Below, piece by piece: positions 32,990-42,631 of a DNA stretch of 48,812 nt. Origin of the DNA: Clostridiaceae bacterium. GTDB lineage: Bacteria; Bacillota; Clostridia; DSM-8532. Location: positions 1 through 48,812 of the forward strand of contig JAAYTP010000056.1 in assembly GCA_012518025.1 (NCBI GenBank), in the 5' to 3' direction. The translations under genes and the position numbers were made by a program. Each line of letters starts with the position of its first letter. The stretch's first letter is position 1. The notes under the pieces were generated by a model. It did not search any database, was not told the DNA's origin, and saw only the letters and a program-made list of their open reading frames with translations.

Positions 32990-33074
32990 CCTTGAATTCT
33001 AAGTCTGGACAATTGAAAACAATGGCCGAATATGAAACAATTATTATTGGAGTGCCATTGAAAGGAGCATTTCT

Positions 33075-34448
33075 ATGCGAGATTTGATTACCGTTATTCT
33101 TGCAGCCGGAGCGGGAACAAGGATGAGAACCAACACCGCCAAGGTAATGCATAAAATCTGCGGACAGACCTTGCTGGATTATGTTATTGATGCTGCCAAA
33201 AAGGCTGGTTCCGATGAAATCATTGCTGTAATTGGATATCAGGCCGACCAAGTGAGGGAATCGGTTAAGGATATTGCCTTTGTACTGCAAAAGGAGCAAC
33301 TGGGTACCGGTCATGCAGTGATGCAGGCAAGACCCCTGTTGGAAGGAAAGACAGGAACTGTGCTGGTTCTTTATGGCGATACGCCCCTCATTACCGCCAA
33401 GGCTCTGAGGGAGGCTTATGAGGCACATCTGAACAATAAGAATCAGGTTACTGTCATCACTGCCTGTGTCCAAGATCCCACCGGCTATGGAAGAATTGTC
33501 AGGGATCAGGATGGAATGATCAGCTCCATAGTGGAACATAAAGATGCCACAGAGGAACAAAGAGCCATTGATGAGATCAACTCGGGAATGTACTTTTTTG
33601 AGGTGCCCGCGCTGCTTAAGGCACTGGACAGGCTGGGTAATAAAAACAGCCAGGGTGAGTACTACCTCACCGATACCATTGAAGTGATACTGTCGGATAA
33701 TGGCTCGGCAGGTGCTTTTCTTATAGACGATTGTACCGAGATCCTGGGGATCAACGATCGTTTACAGCTTTCTGAGGCCGAAAAGGTCATGCGGGACAGG
33801 ATCATCCATGAACACATGAAAAACGGTGTCAGCTTTATTCTCCCCGAAACATCGGTGATAGGGCCCAAAGTGGAAATTGGAAGGGATACTGTCATATATC
33901 CGGGGACTTTGCTGGAAGGCAATACCCGCATAGGCGAACAATGCCTCATTGGTCCTTATACACGCATTTCAGACAGTACTGTTGGGAATGATGTTCATAT
34001 TATGAATTCAGTAATCCTTGATTCACAAATTGGATCTATGACCAAAGTGGGTCCTTTTGCTTATTTGCGGCCTGGCAGCAAAATCGGGAGCAATGTCAAA
34101 ATCGGTGATTTTGTTGAGGTAAAGAAATCAGAGATCGGAGACAATACAAAGGTATCCCACCTTACCTATATCGGGGACGCACGGGTCGGAAAGAATGTCA
34201 ATATGGGATGCGGGGTTGTGGTGGTTAACTACGACGGCACCAATAAGCACCAGACGGTGGTGGGTGACCACGCCTTTGTAGGATGCAATGTCAACCTGGT
34301 TTCGCCTGTTGAGGTGAGGCCCTTTGCATATATCGCTGCAGGATCCACCATTACAGATGAGGTTCCTGAGTATGCCCTTGCTATCGCCCGTAACCGGCAG
34401 ACTATAATCAGCGATTGGGTTAAAAAGAAAGGTCTTGATAAAAGATGA
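33075..34448 (+). CDS. glmU: Bifunctional N-acetylglucosamine-1-phosphate uridyltransferase/glucosamine-1-phosphate acetyltransferase
   Basis: Makes UDP-GlcNAc, the precursor of peptidoglycan and other glycans. The 457-residue chain has an N-terminal pyrophosphorylase domain with the LAAGAGTRMRT motif and Lys in KVMHK (about 1-230), and a C-terminal left-handed beta-helix acetyltransferase domain of hexapeptide repeats (about 250-430) with the catalytic His in NYDGTNKHQT region. AAAGGAG precedes the ATG. The order spoVG-glmU-prs-pth-mfd matches the Bacillus arrangement. Confidence 0.97.
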   Translation: MRDLITVILAAGAGTRMRTNTAKVMHKICGQTLLDYVIDAAKKAGSDEIIAVIGYQADQVRESVKDIAFVLQKEQLGTGHAVMQARPLLEGKTGTVLVLYGDTPLITAKALREAYEAHLNNKNQVTVITACVQDPTGYGRIVRDQDGMISSIVEHKDATEEQRAIDEINSGMYFFEVPALLKALDRLGNKNSQGEYYLTDTIEVILSDNGSAGAFLIDDCTEILGINDRLQLSEAEKVMRDRIIHEHMKNGVSFILPETSVIGPKVEIGRDTVIYPGTLLEGNTRIGEQCLIGPYTRISDSTVGNDVHIMNSVILDSQIGSMTKVGPFAYLRPGSKIGSNVKIGDFVEVKKSEIGDNTKVSHLTYIGDARVGKNVNMGCGVVVVNYDGTNKHQTVVGDHAFVGCNVNLVSPVEVRPFAYIAAGSTITDEVPEYALAIARNRQTIISDWVKKKGLDKR

Positions 34449-34472
34449 ATGATTTTGGAGGTTTAGCTTGAC

Positions 34473-35435
34473 ATGAATCTTCACGGAAAGGACATAAAAA
34501 TCTTTGCAGGAAATTCCAACCTCGAACTGGCTGAGGAGATCGCCCAGAGGATCGGCTTGCCCCTGGGTGAATCGGTGGTGGGACGTTTCAGCGATGGTGA
34601 GACGGCTATCAGTATCAACGAACCGGTTAGGGGTTCCGATGTTTTCATCATCCAGTCCACCAGCACGCCGGTAAACGATAACCTTGTGGAACTGCTGATT
34701 CTGATCGATGCACTCAAACGTGCCTCTGCCGGTCGAATCACAGCGGTCATGCCCTACTTCGGATATGCGCGGCAGGATCGTAAAGCCAAGGCAAGGGATC
34801 CCATATCGGCAAAACTTGTAGCTAATCTCCTCACCACGGCAGGGGCCGACAGGGTACTTACCATGGATCTTCATGTTCCGCAGCTGCAAGGCTTTTTCGA
34901 TATACCTGTGGATCATCTGATGGGTTCCCCCATCCTGGCCAGGTATTTTATGGAGAAGTTCGAGGGGAAGGTCGATGATGTTGTGGTGGTTTCCCCGGAT
35001 GTAGGCAGTGTGGGAAGATCAAGAAAATTTGCAGAAAAGCTGGAGGTTCCTCTGGCTATTATCGACAAGAGGCGACCAAAGGCCAATGTCTGTGAGATTA
35101 TGAACATCATCGGTGATGTCAGGGGAAAACGTGTAATTCTGGTGGATGATCTCATAGATACCGGCGGTACTATTGTTACTGCTTCCAATGCCCTGTCCGA
35201 CATGGGTGCCTCCGAAGTATATGCCTGCTGCACCCACCCGGTTCTCTCTGGACCGGCCATAGATAGGATCAGGACTTCTGTCATCAAAGAGATGGTTGCC
35301 TTAAATACCATTCAACTTCCGAAAGAGAAGAGGATCAGTAAGATTACAATTCTTTCAGTGGCTGATATCTTTGCTGAAGCCATTGAAAGGATATATGGCG
35401 ACATATCCATCTCCACACTTTTCACACAACAGTAG
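34473..35435 (+). CDS. prs: Ribose-phosphate pyrophosphokinase
   Basis: Forms PRPP from ribose 5-phosphate and ATP for purine, pyrimidine, NAD, His and Trp synthesis. The 320 residues contain the ATP loop [15 protein letters not shown], the metal-binding VVVSPDVGS and the PRPP loop [16 protein letters not shown] lies 11 bases before the ATG. It follows glmU by 24 bases and precedes pth by 11. PurL upstream in the window uses a product of this pathway, but lies in a separate unit. Confidence 0.97.
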   Translation: MNLHGKDIKIFAGNSNLELAEEIAQRIGLPLGESVVGRFSDGETAISINEPVRGSDVFIIQSTSTPVNDNLVELLILIDALKRASAGRITAVMPYFGYARQDRKAKARDPISAKLVANLLTTAGADRVLTMDLHVPQLQGFFDIPVDHLMGSPILARYFMEKFEGKVDDVVVVSPDVGSVGRSRKFAEKLEVPLAIIDKRRPKANVCEIMNIIGDVRGKRVILVDDLIDTGGTIVTASNALSDMGASEVYACCTHPVLSGPAIDRIRTSVIKEMVALNTIQLPKEKRISKITILSVADIFAEAIERIYGDISISTLFTQQ

Positions 35436-35446
35436 GAGAGTAAACC

Positions 35447-36007
35447 ATGCATATCATAGCAGGCCTTGGAAACCCAGGGACCAGATACCATATGACCAGA
35501 CATAATGTGGGGTTTGAAACCATTGATTTTTTGGCTACACAGTACCGCCTGACCCATTTCAGGTCCAGGCACAAAGCCCTTATATCCGAGGGGATGATAC
35601 AGGGAAAAAAGGTCATGCTGGTAAAACCCCAGACCTATATGAACAACAGCGGTGAGTCATTGGCTGAGATTCTCAGCTATTATCGAGCCGATCCGGGTAA
35701 GCTCATTGTTATCTATGACGATATTGATCTGGATCCGGGAAAGCTTCGCATCAGACAGAAAGGAGGACCGGGAACCCATAATGGAATGCGGTCCATCGTC
35801 AGCCTTCTTAAGACCGAAGATTTTCCCAGGGTCAGGATAGGGATAGGTAAGCCAACTCCTCAAATGGATCTGTCCAGTTTTGTGTTGAGCAAATTTACGG
35901 ATGAGGAGAGGCACCTGGTCAATGAAGCCATTGAGAAGGCAGTTCTTGCAGTAGCTACCATGGTTTGTGCATCAGTTGAGGTAGCTATGGGGAAGTATAA
36001 CGGATGA
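35447..36007 (+). CDS. pth: Peptidyl-tRNA hydrolase
   Basis: Releases peptides from drop-off peptidyl-tRNA; the Bacillus orthologue is spoVC, essential and first found by a sporulation phenotype. The 186-residue chain starts with GLGNPGTRYHMTRHNVGF, with catalytic His19, and has DDIDLDPGKLRIRQKGGPGTHNGMRS. AGGAG is placed seven bases before the ATG. The stop overlaps the mfd start (ATGA at 36004-36007), so the two are coupled. No ctc/L25 gene separates it from prs, unlike B. subtilis. Confidence 0.97.
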   Translation: MHIIAGLGNPGTRYHMTRHNVGFETIDFLATQYRLTHFRSRHKALISEGMIQGKKVMLVKPQTYMNNSGESLAEILSYYRADPGKLIVIYDDIDLDPGKLRIRQKGGPGTHNGMRSIVSLLKTEDFPRVRIGIGKPTPQMDLSSFVLSKFTDEERHLVNEAIEKAVLAVATMVCASVEVAMGKYNG

Positions 36008-39000
36008 GACAGATGAAACTACTAAACAAGTTTTTTTCAGCATCAACCCGTCTAGAAACATTAATCGATAAGATTCACCCCGGTAACGAGCTAATTGTAT
36101 CCGGGGTATCCGAATCCCAAAAGCGGCATCTGGCCTGGTGGGCAGCCAGTGAATCGGGCAAGAAGGGGATTTATGTGGCCTGGAACGAGATGCAGGCAAG
36201 GCAGGCCCTGACCGACCTGTCCTGGCTTACCGGGGACAGAGCCATATACCTTCCCAGCCGCGAGATCATGCTCTATGATGTAGAGGCAAGAAGCTTTGAA
36301 CAGACCTATGACAGGATAACAGCTCTGATTAAGATCCTGGAGGGTGACTACGATTTCGTGGTGACCTCGGCGGAAGCGATTCTTCATCAACTCATGCCGC
36401 CCCATGAGTTGTCAAGGTACTTACTGGAGCTAAAAACAGGTGGGGAAACAAGGATTGAGAGCCTGGAAGAGAAGCTTCTGGAAATGGGATATGAACGGGT
36501 GGATAAGGTTGAGGGGAAGGCTCAGTATGCCGTAAGAGGCGGCATTATGGATATATACCCTATCAACACTGAACTGCCCTGCCGTATAGAATTCTTTGAT
36601 ATAGAAGTGGATTCAATTCGTGTCTTCTCCCCCGAAACCCAGCGCTCCATTCACACGATTGAGCAGATGACGGTCTTTCCAGCCAGGGAGATCATATATA
36701 CCCGCAGCCAGATTCCCGCCATAACACGTCGTATGCAGGAAGCCCTGAACAGAACCCTTGAAAGGGTTTCCAAAGATATAAGGCCCCTTCTTTCCAAGAA
36801 TATCACCGGTTATATGGATAAATTGCAGGACAGCCACTACTTTACAGGGGTTGACAAGTTTATTCCATTTATTTTAGAAGATAAGGCCGATCTCTTTGAG
36901 TACACCGGAGAAGGCCACCTCCTGTTTTTTGAGGAGCCTGCACGAACCCGTGAGAGGATAGAAAACCAACAGGAGGAGATTCATGACCTGAGTGATGTCC
37001 TCACCGAAAAAGGTATGGTTTTGGGTGAGACCTATGAGCTTCTCTTTGACACCAATACCATTCTTGACTCAGCTGGGAGGAATCCCGTCATAACCCTTGC
37101 ATCCCTTGAGGGATCCGGATCTTTAACGTCATATCCTGCAGCCTGTTTACATGTCAATGGTGCCAGTATCAGCCCTTACATCGGGAGGATGGATTTACTC
37201 TTCGAGGATATCAAAAAATGGTCAGACCAGGAGTACAGAATACTCATACTTGTTTCCCGGGAGGACAGGATCAGCCGTTTTATGGCTGAGCTCCGGGACA
37301 GAGATATACCGGCTGAAGATGCCAGAAATTTTACAATCTGGCCTGAGGGATCTTCTGTCGTGGTGGGCTCAGGCGGCCTGCAGAGCGGGTTTGTCTATCG
37401 TGATGAGAAGCTTGTGGTGGTGACCGAGAGCGATATTACTGCCAGGAGCATGAGAAAAACTCCAAGGAAAGCACCAGCTCGGGGAAGGCGGATTGAAACC
37501 TATACCGATCTTAAACCGGGGGATTATGTGGTACATCAGACTCATGGCATAGGCATCTATCAGGGCATGGAACAGCTTACAGTGGAGGGGCTGAGGCGGG
37601 ACTACCTGAAGATATCCTACAGGGATGGCGGTTCCCTTTTCATTCCGACGACCCAGATGGATCTGATCCAGAAATATGTGGGTTCTGAAGGCCGTGAGCC
37701 CCGGCTGAACAAGCTGGGCGGCACCGAGTGGGTCAAAACAAAGAAACGGGTAAAGGAATCATTAAGGGAACTTGCTGCTTCTCTGATAAAGCTTCAGGCT
37801 GAAAGAAAAAGCATGAAGGGTCATGCCTTTTCTCCCGATACGGTCTGGCAGAGGCAGTTTGAAGAAGCCTTCGACTATGAAGAAACGCCGGATCAGCTCA
37901 GATGCGTTGAAGAGATCAAGCAGGATATGGAATCTGAAGTGATAATGGATCGGCTGCTATGCGGGGATGTGGGCTACGGCAAGACCGAAGTAGCCTTAAG
38001 GGCTGCATTCAAGGCGGTGATGGACAGCAAGCAGGTGGCTTTTCTGGTACCTACTACCGTCTTATGTTCACAACACTTTGAAAACTTTAAGAAGCGATTT
38101 TCCGGATTCCCTGTGAGGGTTGAAATGCTCAGCCGTTTTAAGACTGGTGCCGAGCAACGTGCCATAATACGTGATCTTAAAGCCGGCCGGATTGATATCA
38201 TTGTTGGGACTCACATGCTCTTTTCTGAGGAGGTCAGGTTCAAAGATCTGGGGCTTCTTGTGGTGGATGAGGAACAGCGCTTTGGAGTCGGCCATAAAGA
38301 AACCATCAAGAACAGGTATCCTTATGTGGATACTCTCACCCTTTCTGCCACACCCATACCAAGAACACTGAATATGTCTCTGACGGGTATACGTGATATC
38401 AGCACCATCGAGGATCCTCCCGAACACCGATATCCTGTGCAGACCTATGTTGTGGAGTACCGGGAAGATATTGTAAGGGATGCCATCCACAGGGAACTGG
38501 CTCGTGGGGGTCAGGTATTCTATCTATTCAACAGGGTTCGCGGTATTCAGTCCAAGGCTGCTCAGATACAAAAGCTTGTTCCGGAAGCTCAGGTTGGCTT
38601 TGCCCATGGTCAGATGAGTGAGCGTGAGCTGGAACAGGTGATACAATCCTTTCTTGAAAAGGAGTTCAATGTGCTGGTCTGTACCACCATCATTGAATCG
38701 GGTGTTGATATGCCCAATGTGAATACCATAATAGTAGAGGATTCCGACAGGCTTGGTCTGTCCCAGCTATACCAGCTCAGGGGGCGTGTAGGCCGGTCCA
38801 ATCGCCTGGCATATGCCTACCTGACCTATAAAAAGGACAAGGTCCTTAACGAGACTGCCGAAAAACGCCTGAAGGCCATACGGGAATTCACCGAATTCGG
38901 TTCGGGGTTCAAGATAGCCATGAGGGATATGCAGATCCGCGGAGCCGGGAATCTTTTGGGTCCGGAACAGCATGGCCATATGGAGACTGTGGGCTATGAC

Positions 39001-39525
39001 ATGTATCTGAAGCTTCTTGACGAGGCCGTCACCGAGATGAAGGGCGAGCTTCCAAAACGGGCAAGCCTTGAGACCAGTGTTGAATTCCGGGTTTCTGCCC
39101 ATATTGATGCCCGGTATATTCCCGATGAGGATCAAAGAATCGATATGTATAAATCCATTGCGTCGGTGGAAAATGAAGAGGGAGCCATGGATATACTGGA
39201 CGAACTTATTGACAGGTATGGCGACATACCTGAGGAGACCCGGAACCTGATAGATATAGCCTTGATTAAAAACATGGCAATCTCCCTGGGCATAAGTTCC
39301 ATCAAGGAGAAGAACGATATCGTGACCCTCAGCTATTCCGGCGAGGTATCCATAGACCCTAGAATTATTATGGAGATAACAGGAAAATGGCGGGGACACC
39401 TCCTGTTCAGCGCAGGCAGGCAGCCCTACCTGACCTATCGGATAAAGAACCAGGAAAGAGGCGAGATGCTCAAAAATATTAAGATTCTATTACATGACCT
39501 GGTGAAATTGAAGTCAACTGGCTGA
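36004..39525 (+). CDS. mfd: Transcription-repair coupling factor
   Basis: Translocase that removes RNA polymerase stalled at lesions and recruits UvrA. The 1173 residues show a UvrB-homology N-terminus (about 1-340), the RNA polymerase interaction domain with GDYVVHQTHGIGIYQGM (about 505-521), the translocation module with Walker A GDVGYGKTE near 655-663 and DEEQRFGVGHKE near 756, LSATPIPRT, and a C-terminal TRCF domain. GGGGAAG precedes the ATG. Together with pcrA and two base-excision enzymes it makes DNA repair a second theme of the window. Confidence 0.97.
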   Translation: MRQMKLLNKFFSASTRLETLIDKIHPGNELIVSGVSESQKRHLAWWAASESGKKGIYVAWNEMQARQALTDLSWLTGDRAIYLPSREIMLYDVEARSFEQTYDRITALIKILEGDYDFVVTSAEAILHQLMPPHELSRYLLELKTGGETRIESLEEKLLEMGYERVDKVEGKAQYAVRGGIMDIYPINTELPCRIEFFDIEVDSIRVFSPETQRSIHTIEQMTVFPAREIIYTRSQIPAITRRMQEALNRTLERVSKDIRPLLSKNITGYMDKLQDSHYFTGVDKFIPFILEDKADLFEYTGEGHLLFFEEPARTRERIENQQEEIHDLSDVLTEKGMVLGETYELLFDTNTILDSAGRNPVITLASLEGSGSLTSYPAACLHVNGASISPYIGRMDLLFEDIKKWSDQEYRILILVSREDRISRFMAELRDRDIPAEDARNFTIWPEGSSVVVGSGGLQSGFVYRDEKLVVVTESDITARSMRKTPRKAPARGRRIETYTDLKPGDYVVHQTHGIGIYQGMEQLTVEGLRRDYLKISYRDGGSLFIPTTQMDLIQKYVGSEGREPRLNKLGGTEWVKTKKRVKESLRELAASLIKLQAERKSMKGHAFSPDTVWQRQFEEAFDYEETPDQLRCVEEIKQDMESEVIMDRLLCGDVGYGKTEVALRAAFKAVMDSKQVAFLVPTTVLCSQHFENFKKRFSGFPVRVEMLSRFKTGAEQRAIIRDLKAGRIDIIVGTHMLFSEEVRFKDLGLLVVDEEQRFGVGHKETIKNRYPYVDTLTLSATPIPRTLNMSLTGIRDISTIEDPPEHRYPVQTYVVEYREDIVRDAIHRELARGGQVFYLFNRVRGIQSKAAQIQKLVPEAQVGFAHGQMSERELEQVIQSFLEKEFNVLVCTTIIESGVDMPNVNTIIVEDSDRLGLSQLYQLRGRVGRSNRLAYAYLTYKKDKVLNETAEKRLKAIREFTEFGSGFKIAMRDMQIRGAGNLLGPEQHGHMETVGYDMYLKLLDEAVTEMKGELPKRASLETSVEFRVSAHIDARYIPDEDQRIDMYKSIASVENEEGAMDILDELIDRYGDIPEETRNLIDIALIKNMAISLGISSIKEKNDIVTLSYSGEVSIDPRIIMEITGKWRGHLLFSAGRQPYLTYRIKNQERGEMLKNIKILLHDLVKLKSTG

Positions 39526-39593
39526 TTGATTATAATAATGTTTGTATAGCGGGGCAGAATAAACTGACCGGCTCGTATAAAAGGGTGAAATTT

Positions 39594-40745
39594 ATGGATA
39601 AAAAGAATAAAATTGATCGGGGCAGCAAAAAGAAAAAGCTGATTCGTACAGAACGTGAGACTATAATTATCCGAGCGGTAACACTTATGGTTATCCTCAT
39701 AGCAGCTTTTCTGATCTGGTATCTGATCGATTCCCGAAGTTATGTTGCCAGCGTTGCCGGACACCGAATCAAGAAATATGAATATGAATTTTTATTGCGC
39801 CAGCAGATAATAAAATCCGAGCAGGATTGGGGTATTTCGGGCAAGTCTGATGTGGAGAAGGAGCAGTACTGGCTGAAAACAGAGGGCGGACAGAACCCCT
39901 GGGAATCTGCCAAGAACGAAACACTGATAACCTCAAAGAAATATATGATACAGCTTATCAAGGCAAGGGAGATGGGTATAACTGTTGACAGCAGCGTGAG
40001 AAGTGAGGTAAACAATACCCTTTTCACCTATCAGCAGCAACTTAATGTATCAGACAAAGATTTTTCCAGGTGGGTGCAGCAGTCCACCGGCCTGACGCTG
40101 GATCAGTATAGAAGAATACTTGAGAACACCAAGGTGAACGACAAGTTCAGGAGTGAATACCTGAAGCAATACTATAACCCCGCAGAGATTACTGAGGAAG
40201 AGATAAGGGCTGAGTACGAAAGCAGCCCTAAACAGTATGACAGCGCTGAAATAAGCTATATCTGGCTCAGCAAGTTTGACACAACCGGAACCACCCTGAC
40301 CCAGGAAGAGATCGATGTTAAGATGGACACGGCGAAAAGAATTCTCGAAAAGATCCGTCAGGGGGAAAACATGGATCAGCTTATAGCCGACTACTCTGAA
40401 GAGGGTACCGAGGGCTCGGATCTGCCGCCGGGAAAACTGACTGTAAACAGCAGCGCCTACCTGCAATTCCCTTATTTTAAGGATCTTTTTGATTTTGCCC
40501 TTGAAGGAAAAGCCGGGGATTCGGATATAGTGGATACAGATATGGTCATTTTTGTTGTGAAAATAGACAGCCGCACAGAGCTGGATGATGTCAGGGACAC
40601 TGTAAAGTCCTATCTGGAGACCACCAGAGAGGCTGAATGGTACAATAGCGAGTTGGAAAAGTGGAACAGCGATACCAGGTACAACATTATCAAGAATGAT
40701 GCCGTCTATGACTCCATCACCTATCAAACCTTTCTGAAGAAATAA
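39594..40745 (+). CDS. Membrane-anchored foldase, SurA/PpiC (PrsA-like) family
   Basis: Predicted extracytoplasmic peptidyl-prolyl isomerase/chaperone of 383 residues. A very basic N-terminus (KKNKIDRGSKKKK) is followed by one membrane anchor (about 25-46). A SurA-like helical N domain (about 55-200) leads into a parvulin-type region (about 210-340) with EISYIWLSK and the QLIADYSEEG stretch. Some parvulin catalytic residues are hard to place, so the chaperone role is safer than isomerase activity. The ATG at 39594 is supported by AAGGGTG; a GTG at 39585 is less likely. The gene follows mfd by 68 bases, a frequent clostridial order, and ends at a terminator. Confidence 0.85.
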   Translation: MDKKNKIDRGSKKKKLIRTERETIIIRAVTLMVILIAAFLIWYLIDSRSYVASVAGHRIKKYEYEFLLRQQIIKSEQDWGISGKSDVEKEQYWLKTEGGQNPWESAKNETLITSKKYMIQLIKAREMGITVDSSVRSEVNNTLFTYQQQLNVSDKDFSRWVQQSTGLTLDQYRRILENTKVNDKFRSEYLKQYYNPAEITEEEIRAEYESSPKQYDSAEISYIWLSKFDTTGTTLTQEEIDVKMDTAKRILEKIRQGENMDQLIADYSEEGTEGSDLPPGKLTVNSSAYLQFPYFKDLFDFALEGKAGDSDIVDTDMVIFVVKIDSRTELDDVRDTVKSYLETTREAEWYNSELEKWNSDTRYNIIKNDAVYDSITYQTFLKK

Positions 40746-40791
40746 TTTTCCTTACCAATAGAAATATACGACCCGTGTAAAGGGTGAGAAG

Positions 40792-40820
40792 CCGCTGTTT
40801 GAAGGAACAGTGGTTTTTTT
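40792..40820 (+). terminator. Intrinsic terminator after the foldase gene
   Basis: CCGCTGTT (40792-40799) pairs with AACAGTGG (40806-40813) around a six-base loop, with one G-T pair, then seven T. It closes the spoVG-mfd-foldase region immediately before the spoIIIA promoter. Confidence 0.85.
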
Positions 40821-40822
40821 AT

Positions 40823-40851
40823 ACATATCAGCCTGGCTACCAGCATAGATT
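40823..40851 (+). promoter_or_regulatory. Sigma-E-like promoter of the spoIIIA operon
   Basis: ACATATC (40823-40829) resembles the sigma-E -35 consensus KMATATT. Exactly 14 bases later CATAGATT (40844-40851) matches the -10 consensus CATACAHT at seven of eight positions. It lies 40 bases before spoIIIAA; the Bacillus operon is mother-cell sigma-E dependent. Confidence 0.65.
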
Positions 40852-40890
40852 TAAGCATGTCCCCATGTCTACAAAAGAAGGTTGATGGGT

Positions 40891-41970
40891 ATGGACAAGG
40901 TGCATCAGAACGATGATCTGAGCCGGATCAGAAATTATATGCCGGATCGTATAAAGAGGGTTGTGGATAGGATCAGTCCTGAAATTGCACCATGCCTTGA
41001 AGAACTCAGGATCAATGCCGGTATGCCTCTCGTGGGGGTTTTCAGCGGTTTTGACCGCTTTATTGCTGAGGACGGATCCTTCACAAGCCAGCCCGAAACT
41101 GCTTTTTATGTGGATCGTGAAGAGGTTGAAGAGCTATTCTACAGGCTTTGTGAGCATTCGATATATGCCTATCAGGACGATATAGCCCGGGGGTTTCTCA
41201 CCCTGAAAGGCGGATACCGGGCTGGTATTTGCGGTAAGGTCGTATATCAGGGACAAAACATTAAAGGACTGAAAGATATCTCATCGGTCTGCATCCGGAT
41301 TTCAAGGGAACTGAAGGGCTGTGCGGAAGAGATCTTTCCATTCATCAGGGCTGGAAGGAATGATATCTACAATACAATGGTGATATCGCCGCCCAGGTGC
41401 GGGAAAACCACCATATTAAGAGACATCTGCAGAATCATAAGTACCGGATCGGAAAAGGCGGATTTTGCCGGGCTTCGTACAGTCATAGTGGATGAACGGT
41501 CAGAGATTGCCGCCTGCTACAGGGGTGTTGCTCAAAACGATTGCGGGCCGAGGACCGACGTTCTGGACGGTTGCAGGAAGTCTGAAGGCATAGAAATGGT
41601 TTTAAGGGGCATGTCGCCGGCTGTTATAGTGGTGGATGAGTTGGGGACAAGACAGGATGCTGAAAGCATAAGAATGGCATGGAACGCCGGTGCGAGAATA
41701 GTTGCTACAGCCCATGCCTATGATATTGGAGATCTCAGAGAGCGTCCGGGTTTTGGTTTTTTGATCGACAAAGGCGGTTTTGAACGTTACATCGTTCTGG
41801 GGATACAGAATGGAATAAGGTGGATAAGGGTGACAGATACATATGGAAACCAGCTATACCATAATGATCAAACTTTTGGGATGTATGATGGTGTTTTTCG
41901 GATGCACTGCCATGGGCATGAAGTTTTCGGAGAAGCTGAAAGCCAGGCAGCTTGCGCTTCAGAAGCTTAA
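40891..41970 (+). CDS. spoIIIAA: Stage III sporulation protein AA, ATPase
   Basis: Mother-cell ATPase proposed to power the SpoIIIA-SpoIIQ channel. The 359-residue chain resembles type II/IV secretion ATPases: Walker A variant SPPRCGKTT (about 166-174), Asp box VIVDERSE and Walker B AVIVVDELGTR. GAAGG lies nine bases before the ATG at 40891; an ATG at 40885 is possible. The last 40 or so residues, after GIQNGIRWIRV, look like an extra tail beyond the usual end of the family (Bacillus protein about 307). This tail is read from the same DNA as the start of spoIIIAB, giving an overlap of about 128 bases in another frame. Confidence 0.95.
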   Translation: MDKVHQNDDLSRIRNYMPDRIKRVVDRISPEIAPCLEELRINAGMPLVGVFSGFDRFIAEDGSFTSQPETAFYVDREEVEELFYRLCEHSIYAYQDDIARGFLTLKGGYRAGICGKVVYQGQNIKGLKDISSVCIRISRELKGCAEEIFPFIRAGRNDIYNTMVISPPRCGKTTILRDICRIISTGSEKADFAGLRTVIVDERSEIAACYRGVAQNDCGPRTDVLDGCRKSEGIEMVLRGMSPAVIVVDELGTRQDAESIRMAWNAGARIVATAHAYDIGDLRERPGFGFLIDKGGFERYIVLGIQNGIRWIRVTDTYGNQLYHNDQTFGMYDGVFRMHCHGHEVFGEAESQAACASEA

Positions 41971-42382
41971 AGATATTCTTCTGTTTCTGGAAAATGAGAT
42001 ATGCGCCATGGGAAAGCCCTTGAATAAGGCATTTGAGGATCTGGTAAAAGGGAACTACGGAGGGGTTTGGACGCCGGTGTTTGACCGATCGGGAAGCATA
42101 TTGAAGGAACAGAGCCTGGATGCTGGAAGTGCATGGAAAACGGCTTTGGAAGAGGCTTCGGCTACACTGCCCCTTGTTCATGATGATATAGAGTTACTCA
42201 AGGATTTTGGAGATTTACTGGGAAAGTCCGATCGTGAGATGCAGCACGCGGTTTTGAGTATGGAAAAGGAAAAGGTGTCGGCCATGGAATTAAAGGCGAA
42301 AGAGGCAGCAGAGACAACCGGCAGATTGTACCGAAATCTGGGGGCGCTTCTTGGAGCCGCTGCGGTTATTCTTCTGATATAG
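41843..42382 (+). CDS. spoIIIAB: Stage III sporulation protein AB
   Basis: Membrane-associated component of the SpoIIIA complex, related in fold to type II secretion GspF. The 179 residues have an N-terminal hydrophobic segment (about 8-25), a helical soluble body with KLKDILLFLENEI and a C-terminal membrane segment (LGALLGAAAVILLI). The usual family start is MIKLLG, at 41864; the ATG at 41843 is kept because AAGGGTG (41826-41832) precedes it by ten bases. Either way the start lies inside spoIIIAA. Confidence 0.93.
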   Translation: METSYTIMIKLLGCMMVFFGCTAMGMKFSEKLKARQLALQKLKDILLFLENEICAMGKPLNKAFEDLVKGNYGGVWTPVFDRSGSILKEQSLDAGSAWKTALEEASATLPLVHDDIELLKDFGDLLGKSDREMQHAVLSMEKEKVSAMELKAKEAAETTGRLYRNLGALLGAAAVILLI

Positions 42383-42392
42383 GGGTAGTGCA

Positions 42393-42587
42393 ATGGACGT
42401 GGATCTGATCTTCAAAATTGCAGCAATAGGTATTCTGGTATCCATATTGAATATTGTACTTAATAAGTCCGGCAGGGAGGAACAGGCCATGATGACAACC
42501 TTGGCCGGGCTTGTTGTCGTTTTGATGCTGGTTGTCAAGGAGATAGCAAATCTGTTTGACACCGTAAAGGCACTGTTCGGATTTTGA
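42393..42587 (+). CDS. spoIIIAC: Stage III sporulation protein AC
   Basis: Small mother-cell membrane protein of 64 residues with two hydrophobic segments (about 5-24 and 33-52), separated by KSGREEQAMM, the family signature. GGGGTAG precedes the ATG by a few bases. Ten bases separate it from spoIIIAB. Part of the conserved membrane core of the SpoIIIA channel. Confidence 0.95.
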   Translation: MDVDLIFKIAAIGILVSILNIVLNKSGREEQAMMTTLAGLVVVLMLVVKEIANLFDTVKALFGF

Positions 42588-42631
42588 TGAGGGCAGTGCC
42601 TTATCCAGAATTAAAAGGTGATGTTGCGGCC

